NCBI GenBank assembly: GCA_964429805.1
Contig: CAYSDH010000059.1
Location: 1 to 18,619, forward strand
DNA: 18,619 bases
Direction of reading: 5' to 3'
DNA from: CAYSDH01 sp964429805
Lineage (GTDB): Bacteria > Bacteroidota > Bacteroidia > Flavobacteriales_D > JABDKJ01
The notes under the pieces are model-generated. The model worked only from the letters and a program-made list of their open reading frames with translations. It did not search any database and was not told where the DNA came from. A program made the position numbers and the translations under genes. Shown piece by piece: positions 5,680-13,257 of the stretch (its first letter is position 1; each line of letters starts with the position of its first letter).

Positions 5680-8676
5680 TTACTCAATAGTCAGCTCGTC
5701 TACAAAAATCCACGTCTTTCCGCCAGCACCTAAGTGCCATGCTGGACACTCGCCATACTGTGTCGCTTTCACTCTGATAAATCGAGCTTTGAGACTGAGG
5801 CCAGACTGCTCAAATTCTTTAGTCAGTGCGCCATACCTGTCATCAGGCTCGTCATTAATAATGGTCGTCACTTTCTTAAAAGGCCCTTCTTCTTTATACG
5901 CTGAGTAGATCTCTACTTTGCTTGGAAACCAGATCCATGATTTGATGTTCTGATTGCAGCCCAAGGCGATGCGCTCAATACCTTGAACCCTTCCTAAGTC
6001 AACAGTGAAGTCTAAGTCTTCTCTGTACCCTTGCCAATCTCCGGTGGTAAATTCTGGCCCACCCTTAATCATGTCAATCAGCGCGCGGTCACCTCCTGCG
6101 GCATATTGGTTAGCATATTCACTGTGCAGCGTAATAGATCTGCCACCTTCAATTTTCACATATTCGGCATTGACCACTGTGCTTTTACCATCAAGTATGG
6201 CCATGGCTCGAATCTTAGTCGATGTAGTAATGGTGATGGGGCCATCATAGCGCAATGCCTTTCTGCTCGGAAAGGTGCCGTCAATTGTATATCTGATCTC
6301 AGCGTTTGTTTGAGGTGAAGAAATCTGCACGACTAGGCTATCCTCAAATACGCGAGAAGCGGCCGTAATACTCGGACACACAGTAAGCGGGAACTCCGTC
6401 ACGCGCTGACTCGGCCTATCCTCAGGCTTTGCCCCAAACTCTTTGTTTGGCTGACTTCCCATTTCAAAACGAAGTTCGCCTCCAGCCATGATGTCATAGT
6501 GGTCTATAAAACTCTTAGAGTAAGCCTTGCCATTTAGACTCACGGACTGGATGTACTTATGCTCATCGGCTCCCGGGGCGAGTATGCTGAACTGTTTTCC
6601 GTTTTCAAGTTGAAGTGTAGTTTTTTCAAACTGAGGCGAGCCCATCACATACTGAGTGCTACCCGGACACACCGGATAAAAACCCATGGCACTCAACACA
6701 TACCAGGCAGACATCTGTCCACAGTCCTCGTTGCCACTTAGTCCGTCTGGTGCGTTGGAGTAAAGCGAGTCTAATATCTGGCTGCAGAGCTCCTGAGTTT
6801 TCCATGCCTGACCAGCGTAGGCATAGAGATACGCCATGTGATGACTCGGCTCGTTGCCATGCGCATACTGACCAATTAAACCAGTGATGTCGGCCTGGTC
6901 TCGGCCGCTTGTTGCCGCGGGTGCCGTAAACAAATTGTCTAGATGCGCAGTAAACGCAGTGACTCCGCCCATCAAGTCGATTAGTCCATTGACATCATGT
7001 GGCACAGCAAGACTGTATTGCCACGCATTGGCCTCCGTGTAATTAAAATTTACTTCCTCTGGTCTGAACGGTCCTTGCCAACCACCATTCCTGCGGCCCT
7101 GTAAAAAGCCGGTCTTCGGATTGTACAGATTCTTGTAAAACTGAGCACGATAGTTAAAAGTTTGATAGGCGCTTTCCTTGCCTATGTTTTTTGAAAACTG
7201 CGCAATACACCAATCGTCATAGGCATATTCCAATGTTTTGCTGACTGACTCTGGCTCGTCTCCAGTATTTAAAAACCCTTGTTCTCTATACGGTTTAAGT
7301 CCTAACTCATCGCGCATGGCCGACTGTCTCATCGCCTTAAAAGCTGTCTGCACATCATAGTCGGTGATACCCTTGACATAGGCATCAGTAATGACCGGCA
7401 CCGCATGATAGCCGATCATGCAGCCTGTATATGTAGACGCTAACTCCCACACAGGTAGTTGCCCACCGTCATTGTACTGGCGTAAAAAAGTGCGTACAAA
7501 TTCGTTTGACCTCTTCTGGTCTATCAGCGTATACAGTGGATGAGTAGCACGATACGTGTCCCACAAACTGAAGACTGTATACTGATGGTCATCACCTTGA
7601 ACCAGCGAAATGGGTTGCTGGTCACTGCGTGCTTCTTCATCTTTGGGAATAGTTTTTCTGTATCGCCCATCCACGTCAGAGTATATGTTTGGAGCAATCA
7701 TGCTGTGGTATAGTGCTGTATAAAACACTGTCTTGTCCGAATCACGATTGTCATCTGCGACTTGAATCTTCGATAACTCCTTCTCCCATTTTTGTTTGGC
7801 CGTTGCACGCATGTCATCAAAATTCCAATGTCTGGCTTCGGCACGAAGGTTTTTTAGCGCGCCTGCTTTATCTACTGCAGAGATTCCTATTCTCACTTGC
7901 ACGGCAGCAGAGTCAGCTATGTCAAAATGAAATACAGCCTTGGCAGCCACTTCTTTTTGAGTCTCAGAATCGGGTAAAATCAGTTCATTTTTTATGCTAC
8001 TCCGTGCAAAGGGTTGGTCAAACTCCATCACAAAGTAGACATGCTGGTCTTGCGCCCACGCTGATGATCTGCGCATGCCAGCCACCATGGTGTCGCTCAA
8101 AATTTCGATGTTGGCATCAAGCAATTTGTCGCGATGAGTCAAGTCAAGAATCACGTGCGCATTCTGCGCGTCAAAGAAGGTATAACGATGCATTCCTGTC
8201 CGCTCAGTAGTTGTCAACTCGACTTGTATGTCTTCATCCAAATCAACGCGGTAGTACCCTGGCTCGGCTGATTCTGATGCTTTAGAAAACGAAGAGGCGT
8301 AAGAATCTGCTGGGACTAAATTACTGTCCTTACCGTTGGTCCAATGCGTCTCACCAATGCAGGGTTTTAAGAGAACATCGCCATAGTCAGAGACGCCTGT
8401 ACCGCTCAAGTGTGTGTGTGAAAATCCATACACTATCTCATCAGAATAATGATAACCGCTGCAACCGTCCCAGCCATCGAGGCGCGTGTCAGGACTGAGT
8501 TGCATCATACCAAAAGGTACTGTGGCACCCGGAAAAGTATGACCGTGACCACCTGTGCCGATAAAGGGATTGACAAAAGAAGTGAGCTGTTGAGTAGTTT
8601 CTAACTCGGCCTTCTCATTCGAGCAAGAGGCAAGAAGCAGAAGCGCAAAAACAATTAAAAATGAAGACTTACTCAT
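5680..8676 (-). CDS. GH92 alpha-mannosidase lipoprotein with C-terminal accessory modules
   Basis: This exo-acting, calcium-dependent GH92 enzyme (998 aa) would remove alpha-linked mannose from N-glycans. The signal peptide ends in lipobox LLASC with Cys18. The Ser-Asn-Glu-Lys-Ala-Glu after it is mildly acidic, which may favour surface display. The N-terminal domain starts at VNPFIGTGGHGHTFPGATVP (35-54). The catalytic core has NYTEANAWQY (545-554), where Glu548 is the likely general acid, and GNEDCGQMSAWY (648-659), which carries the acidic residues of the active site. Residues about 770-840 resemble the chitobiase C-terminal fold (IRYTIDGTFPS), and about 850-998 an F5/8 type C-like sugar-binding module ending WIFVDELTIE. 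The same pair ends the GH20 protein of this cluster. It is last in the operon, 60 bases after the transporter, with an inverted repeat between. Linkage specificity (1,2, 1,3 or 1,4) cannot be read from sequence alone. Confidence 0.95.
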   Translation of the reverse strand: MSKSSFLIVFALLLLASCSNEKAELETTQQLTSFVNPFIGTGGHGHTFPGATVPFGMMQLSPDTRLDGWDGCSGYHYSDEIVYGFSHTHLSGTGVSDYGDVLLKPCIGETHWTNGKDSNLVPADSYASSFSKASESAEPGYYRVDLDEDIQVELTTTERTGMHRYTFFDAQNAHVILDLTHRDKLLDANIEILSDTMVAGMRRSSAWAQDQHVYFVMEFDQPFARSSIKNELILPDSETQKEVAAKAVFHFDIADSAAVQVRIGISAVDKAGALKNLRAEARHWNFDDMRATAKQKWEKELSKIQVADDNRDSDKTVFYTALYHSMIAPNIYSDVDGRYRKTIPKDEEARSDQQPISLVQGDDHQYTVFSLWDTYRATHPLYTLIDQKRSNEFVRTFLRQYNDGGQLPVWELASTYTGCMIGYHAVPVITDAYVKGITDYDVQTAFKAMRQSAMRDELGLKPYREQGFLNTGDEPESVSKTLEYAYDDWCIAQFSKNIGKESAYQTFNYRAQFYKNLYNPKTGFLQGRRNGGWQGPFRPEEVNFNYTEANAWQYSLAVPHDVNGLIDLMGGVTAFTAHLDNLFTAPAATSGRDQADITGLIGQYAHGNEPSHHMAYLYAYAGQAWKTQELCSQILDSLYSNAPDGLSGNEDCGQMSAWYVLSAMGFYPVCPGSTQYVMGSPQFEKTTLQLENGKQFSILAPGADEHKYIQSVSLNGKAYSKSFIDHYDIMAGGELRFEMGSQPNKEFGAKPEDRPSQRVTEFPLTVCPSITAASRVFEDSLVVQISSPQTNAEIRYTIDGTFPSRKALRYDGPITITTSTKIRAMAILDGKSTVVNAEYVKIEGGRSITLHSEYANQYAAGGDRALIDMIKGGPEFTTGDWQGYREDLDFTVDLGRVQGIERIALGCNQNIKSWIWFPSKVEIYSAYKEEGPFKKVTTIINDEPDDRYGALTKEFEQSGLSLKARFIRVKATQYGECPAWHLGAGGKTWIFVDELTIE

Positions 8677-8682
8677 CTGAAA

Positions 8683-8706
8683 GACTATTCATAAGAATGA
8701 ATGGTC
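8683..8706 (-). repeat. Inverted repeat just upstream of the GH92 start codon
   Basis: Arms GACTATTCAT (8683-8692) and ATGAATGGTC (8697-8706) match at nine of ten positions around a four-base loop. It sits 6 bases upstream of the mannosidase ATG inside the 60-base spacer. In the mRNA it makes a ten-pair hairpin with at most one weak pair. It might tune translation, protect an mRNA end, act as an operator, or partly terminate (only TTTC follows). Confidence 0.55.
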
Positions 8707-8736
8707 AATGTACAGAATCGAAAAAAAAACCGCTGC

Positions 8737-10095
8737 TTAAACAGTCTCAATTTCAGCATCAGCTTGTCCGTCTCTGCTGGCATAAAAACCATAAAACACA
8801 ATGTATGCATAGCAGACTAGGGCGAGTAGGAATGCAGTTTTGAAGCCACTAGCGTCAATGGTTTGCGCGATAAGAAGAGGTATTAATGCTCCTCCAACTA
8901 TGGCTGTACAAAGCACACCTGAACCCTTTGGTTTATTACTACCCAACTTTTCGATACCCAGCGTAAAGATGGTTGGGAACATGACTGAGTTAAAGAGTCC
9001 GACAAACAGTAAGCTCCACATAGAGAATAGTCCTGTTGAGTAGATTGACATGAGTACCAACGTAATTGCTCCCAAGCCAAAAACAGAAAGAATCAATGCT
9101 GGTCTGACTACACTTGTAAGGTATGACCCCAGGAATCTACCGACCATGGCACCGCCCCAGTAAAACAAGACAAATAGTCCAAGTATACCTTTCCCATCCA
9201 TCGCGCTCATGTCTTTTCCAAACAAGTCGGCCATGAAGTTGGCAATACCCATCATGCCCTCATTGGCTTTGACGATACTCTGCAGCCCCATGTCATCAAA
9301 ATAGTTGACCGCAAAAGAGCCGAGTGAAACCTCCACACCTACATATACGAATATGCCAATGGCTCCAAAAAGTAGTCGCTTGTTAGACAGCACTTCAGCG
9401 TAAGTTCCTGTTTCCTTCTCACTGAGCACTGTTGGGAGTTTTGAAAAACCTATAAATACAGCAAGAGCAATTAGCGCAATGGACAGAATGATGAATGGGC
9501 CATGCACCGTTGATGCTTCGGCTAGCAAGTAATCTACTTTCTGAGTCTCTGATAAAAGAGCAATCTCGTCTGTGCTTTTAACCGTCTCACTTAAAAAATA
9601 AATAGCTCCTATGATTGGCGCCAAAGTAGTTCCCATCGAGTTAAACGCCTGAGAGAGGTTGAGCCTACTTGATGCACTTTCAGGGCTTCCCAAAAGCGAT
9701 ACGTATGGATTGGCTGCTACTTGCAGCACAGTCATACCACCAGCTAACACGAAGTACGCGGTGATAAAGAGTGGAAATATGCGCATAGAAGAAGCAGGTA
9801 AAAAGAGTAAGCACCCAATTCCCATTGTGGCCAAGCCTATGAGCATTCCTTTTTTATATCCTATTCTCGACAAGAGCTGTCCGGCAGGAATACTTAGGAA
9901 AAAGTAAGCACCAAAAAATGCGGACTGAACCAAGATTACTTGGCTGTAAGAAAGCTCAAAGACATCCTTCAGTCTTGGTATCAAAAAGTCCACCAACACG
10001 GTGATAAATCCCCACATGAAAAAGAGTGACGTGACGACTATAAATGCCCGAGTGAGGGCTCCTGAACTGATTGCTGATTTATTATCGGTTGACAT
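8737..10095 (-). CDS. MFS sugar transporter, FucP/GluP/NagP family
   Basis: This 452-aa inner-membrane sugar:proton symporter has about twelve hydrophobic helices and family signatures: FFMWGFITVLVDFLIPRLKD near 25-44, GYKKGMLIGL at 79-88, LQVAANPYVSLLG at 124-136 and SRLNLSQAFNSMG at 143-155. Asp36 aligns with the proton-linked Asp46 of E. coli FucP, but the position of FucP Glu135 (LETAANP) is Gln125 here (LQVAANP). Glucose/galactose and N-acetylglucosamine members of the family read LQVAANP, so a fucose role is less likely. Given its neighbours, GlcNAc or mannose is the plausible cargo (inference). It is followed after 60 bases by the GH92 gene and preceded by a 176-base spacer holding a near-palindrome, so it may have its own promoter. 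Confidence 0.9.
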   Translation of the reverse strand: MSTDNKSAISSGALTRAFIVVTSLFFMWGFITVLVDFLIPRLKDVFELSYSQVILVQSAFFGAYFFLSIPAGQLLSRIGYKKGMLIGLATMGIGCLLFLPASSMRIFPLFITAYFVLAGGMTVLQVAANPYVSLLGSPESASSRLNLSQAFNSMGTTLAPIIGAIYFLSETVKSTDEIALLSETQKVDYLLAEASTVHGPFIILSIALIALAVFIGFSKLPTVLSEKETGTYAEVLSNKRLLFGAIGIFVYVGVEVSLGSFAVNYFDDMGLQSIVKANEGMMGIANFMADLFGKDMSAMDGKGILGLFVLFYWGGAMVGRFLGSYLTSVVRPALILSVFGLGAITLVLMSIYSTGLFSMWSLLFVGLFNSVMFPTIFTLGIEKLGSNKPKGSGVLCTAIVGGALIPLLIAQTIDASGFKTAFLLALVCYAYIVFYGFYASRDGQADAEIETV

Positions 10096-10127
10096 AGGTG
10101 AAGAGAATTCTAAGTTGTTTTAATAGC

Positions 10128-10148
10128 TTATAGTACAAAGTACAATAA
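10128..10148. promoter_or_regulatory. Near-palindromic candidate operator upstream of the transporter gene
   Basis: Arms TTATAGTAC (10128-10136) and GTACAATAA (10140-10148) are complementary at eight of nine positions around AAA. The site lies about 33 bases before the transporter ATG. On the minus strand it contains TACTTTG, close to a -7 element but one base short, with only a weak and too-near CTTG upstream. A dimeric regulator of the transporter-mannosidase pair could bind here. Confidence 0.4.
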
Positions 10149-10271
10149 ACGCATTTTCAAGAGACTGAAGCGTGTATTTATGTCAGAATATCTGGGCTGC
10201 GAGATTTTGCAAAGGGCTTGAGAATAAGGGGCTTTCAAGAGTTTTAGCTCTTTAGCAGTCTCTTTAGTGTG

Positions 10272-10967
10272 CTATTTGCTCAGTTTGTCGAGCGCCTCGA
10301 TAGTCAAGTAAGCCTTCTCATGGTCAAACACTAGCTGACCATTCTCATCTTCTTTTTGGCAAGAGAAGTGGAACTGTCTGATTCCCGCATTCCATATTTC
10401 TTGGACATTGTTTTGGTTGACTCCGCCACCTGCCATCAGTTCAGTTTGCGCATTGATCTGCGACAATTCTGACAAGAAATTTAGTCCGAGCATGGCTGTC
10501 TTTTCATGACCAGAAGTGAGCAGTCTGTCCACACCCAGCTTATCGAGATACTCAAATACGAACAGAGGATCCCAGCACATATCAAATGCTCTATGAAAAG
10601 TGAATGAGCAGGGGTGAGCCGCCTTAATCATGCTGGCTGTGCTGCGTATGTCTAGTTTGCCATCAGACATCAGCGCACCAGCCACAATACCGTTTACACC
10701 GAGTTCTTTGGCTCTTCTGATGCTTTTAATCATCAACTCGACTTCTTGAAGCGTGTATGTGAAATTACCTGCGCGCGGTCTAATAATGACGTGCAAGTCA
10801 ATGTCTATCGCCTCGCGCACTTCCTTGATGGTATCTAAACTAGGGTTGAGTCCGTGAAGGTCAAGTCTGGCACAAAGTTCTACTCGGTGCGCACCATGTT
10901 GCTGGGCGGCCTTGGCTGCGTCAACAGAGTCGACACATATTTCTACTTCATAAGGGAGAGTCTGCAC
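10272..10967 (-). CDS. cutC: CutC family TIM-barrel protein
   Basis: This 231-aa cytoplasmic protein has the CutC signatures: EVEICVDS (6-13), GAHRVELCARL (25-35), GLNPS (39-43), IIRPRAGNFTY (61-71), TFHRAFD (123-129), TSG (151-153) and MAGGGV (178-183). The start is GTG at 10967; an in-frame TAG lies eleven codons upstream and no ATG fits. The family is named for copper tolerance in E. coli, but that phenotype was later traced to the small RNA MicL encoded within cutC, so the biochemical role is open. Here it lies between hexosaminidase (58-base spacer) and sugar transporter genes on the same strand, which suggests a role in amino-sugar or glycan metabolism. The glycine loops after late strands recall phosphate-binding TIM barrels (inference). 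At position 38 a His replaces the Gly often seen before GL-PS. Confidence 0.93.
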   Translation of the reverse strand: MQTLPYEVEICVDSVDAAKAAQQHGAHRVELCARLDLHGLNPSLDTIKEVREAIDIDLHVIIRPRAGNFTYTLQEVELMIKSIRRAKELGVNGIVAGALMSDGKLDIRSTASMIKAAHPCSFTFHRAFDMCWDPLFVFEYLDKLGVDRLLTSGHEKTAMLGLNFLSELSQINAQTELMAGGGVNQNNVQEIWNAGIRQFHFSCQKEDENGQLVFDHEKAYLTIEALDKLSK

Positions 10968-11025
10968 GATTATAGTTTCTGGGGCAAAGTTAAGAGGCTA
11001 ATTTGTAATTGCCGCGTACTAATCA

Positions 11026-13257
11026 CTACTTGACAATAATCTCGTCTATAAATATCCAACTATCACTGCCAGCGGCCTCATGCCATTCTGGGCAAGGGCC
11101 CATGTTTTTTACATCAATTCTCAAGTACTGAGTGGTCACTTCGTACTCACTGTTTAGAAATTCGATGAGGGCATCTGGACTTTTCAAATTTCCTTCAAAG
11201 GGCACTGTCACTGACTCAGTAAAGGTCTGCCCATCTAGAGAAGAGGAGATGCTGATTGACTCTGGAGGGAAAATCCACGCGTTGCTACCTTGATAAAAGT
11301 GCGCACCAACCTCTGTGATTGGACGGGGATAGCCAAAGTTAATTTCAAAGCGAAGGTCAGTGCCTTGATATCCTTGCCAGCGTCCGTCTTTAAAATTTAG
11401 ACTGCCTAAGAATCCATCGCTCAGCGCTTCAAATCCTCCGGCAGAAAAGTGTTGGCTGTACACCTCAGTGCTCGTCACAGATTGACCAAGAGCTTTATGT
11501 ACACTGAGCGGAATCTCGAAAATCTCAGGGTAAGCACGTCCATGCTGAGTAGCCAATACTTTTACCAAGACATCTTTAGACAGTTCGATAGGCACGATTA
11601 GCGGGTTTTTGGTGATGCCCGGCATTTTACCATTTGTGGTGTAATAGGCATTCACTCCGTCTCCCTTTGTGATAGGAGTGAGGTAGAGTTTGTCACCCTC
11701 TGCCTTGGTGTCAAAAGTGATGGGGATTGCATCAAAACCATAATTCACTTTTTGCGCATCAAGCCATTTGTAATGATCGTTGAGTCGGGCTCGCAGCCAG
11801 TCTGTATTGCGCTGCTCGGGATAAGTCCAGAGCACCTCGGCCAGTCCAATCATGCGGGGCATGACTTTCCAGTCTAGCGTTTTCGCATCAGGCACATGCT
11901 CTGTCCACATGTTGCACTCAGCACCGAGTATATACTTCTCTTCATGGCGTTCTAACTGATCTGGAATGGGGTCAAAAGAGTAGATTTTCTCTAGGTCTAT
12001 AGCCTGCAGACTATAGTCGAGATAACAGTGAGAGCGTGGAGACATGATGGCATCATTACCTGAGCGCGCAGCCTGCACAGCTCCTTCTATTCCTCGCCAA
12101 CTTTGCACAGTGGCTTCTTCGATTAGTCCTCCCTCAAGTATTTCATCCCAACCGATCATCTTTCTGTCATGAGCGACTAAAAACTGCTGCACTCGTCTCA
12201 AAAAGTACGATTGAAGCTCATCTTCATTCTGAAGCGCCTCCTCTTTTATTCTGCGCTGACACTGCTCACAGTTCTTCCAGCGAAAACGCGGGGACTCATC
12301 ACCACCGATGTGTATATAGTCACTCGGAAACATGTCAAGCACTTCAGTTAACACACCTTCTATAAAAGCAAAGGTGGAGTCGTTTCCTGCGCAATACACA
12401 TCATTAAACACACCCCATTCTGAACTCACCTCAACAGACTCTCCAGTGCATGACAACTGAGGGTAAGCGGCCAATGCGGCCAGCGAGTGACCAGGCATTT
12501 CTACTTCAGGTATGACCGTGATGAAACGCTCTTTAGCATATGACACAATCTCCTCTATATCTTCTTTGCTGTAAAAGCCTCCGTAGCGACTGCCATCAGC
12601 CTCGGTGCGCCAAGCACCAATTTTTGTTAACTCGGGGTAGGCATCTATCTCTATTCTCCAGCCCTGATCGTCTGTCAAGTGCCAGTGCAGCACATTCATT
12701 TTGTAAAAAGCCAACAAGTCGATGTACTTCTTGACAACGTCCACAGACCAAAAGTGACGTACACAGTCTAAGAGCATGCCGCGATGCGCAAATTTTGGTG
12801 AGTCTATAATCTCAAGTGCAGGAAAGTTAAACTTGCCTTGAGCCATTGGAACAAGCTGGAGAAGAGTCTGAGTACCTCTAAACGCACCTTCATCAGTCTG
12901 TCCTGAAATCACCATCAGATTTTCAGATACTTTGATGCGATAAGACTCTTTGGTAAAGTCGCCATTCATGTGGCCTGTGCTAATAAATATGCCGCGCTTT
13001 TCAAACATCGCGGCAGAGGGGCCTCGCACCAGTTCCAGCTCCATGCCGGTGCGCTCTTTGATTCCCGCTTGAAGGAGTTGCGCTATCTTTTTTTGATTCC
13101 CTAGATGGATGATGACACAGTCTTCAGTGATAGGAAATTCATAATTGGACATGTTTACTTCGCGCGGAAAAGGAACCAGAGGTAAATCTTTTGCCAACTG
13201 AGCAGAGGTCTGCGTGGTCAAAAAGAGTGCGAGAATTGTCAGAATGCGGATTACCAT
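11026..13257 (-). CDS. GH20 beta-N-acetylhexosaminidase with C-terminal accessory modules
   Basis: This 743-aa exported enzyme removes terminal beta-GlcNAc (or GalNAc) by substrate-assisted catalysis. The signal peptide spans about 1-19 (TSA then Gln); no lipobox, so probably soluble in the periplasm or secreted. Residues 25-150 are the GH20b N-terminal domain and 155-490 the catalytic barrel: LHWHLTDDQGWRIEI (190-204), EVEMPGHSLAAL (251-262), HIGGDE (316-321) with the catalytic Asp320-Glu321 pair, and VQSWRG (384-389). Residues 520-580 resemble the chitobiase C-terminal fold, and 595-743 an F5/8 type C-like module ending WIFIDEIIVK, closely similar to the end of the GH92 protein in this operon. 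Its ATG overlaps the asparaginase stop in ATGGTAA, so translation is probably coupled. Natural substrate within N-glycans is inferred from neighbours. Confidence 0.95.
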   Translation of the reverse strand: MVIRILTILALFLTTQTSAQLAKDLPLVPFPREVNMSNYEFPITEDCVIIHLGNQKKIAQLLQAGIKERTGMELELVRGPSAAMFEKRGIFISTGHMNGDFTKESYRIKVSENLMVISGQTDEGAFRGTQTLLQLVPMAQGKFNFPALEIIDSPKFAHRGMLLDCVRHFWSVDVVKKYIDLLAFYKMNVLHWHLTDDQGWRIEIDAYPELTKIGAWRTEADGSRYGGFYSKEDIEEIVSYAKERFITVIPEVEMPGHSLAALAAYPQLSCTGESVEVSSEWGVFNDVYCAGNDSTFAFIEGVLTEVLDMFPSDYIHIGGDESPRFRWKNCEQCQRRIKEEALQNEDELQSYFLRRVQQFLVAHDRKMIGWDEILEGGLIEEATVQSWRGIEGAVQAARSGNDAIMSPRSHCYLDYSLQAIDLEKIYSFDPIPDQLERHEEKYILGAECNMWTEHVPDAKTLDWKVMPRMIGLAEVLWTYPEQRNTDWLRARLNDHYKWLDAQKVNYGFDAIPITFDTKAEGDKLYLTPITKGDGVNAYYTTNGKMPGITKNPLIVPIELSKDVLVKVLATQHGRAYPEIFEIPLSVHKALGQSVTSTEVYSQHFSAGGFEALSDGFLGSLNFKDGRWQGYQGTDLRFEINFGYPRPITEVGAHFYQGSNAWIFPPESISISSSLDGQTFTESVTVPFEGNLKSPDALIEFLNSEYEVTTQYLRIDVKNMGPCPEWHEAAGSDSWIFIDEIIVK

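Noticed and set aside
7689..8210. 173-codon open frame on the plus strand inside the mannosidase gene
   Set aside because: It is antisense to the well-supported GH92 core and has no family features.
10159..10264. Nine-base inverted copies AAGAGACTG and CAGTCTCTT in the cutC-transporter spacer, with a small AAGAG/CTCTT hairpin inside
   Set aside because: The arms are 88 bases apart, the inner stem is five pairs, and no T run follows on the coding strand; likely chance, with no support as a terminator.
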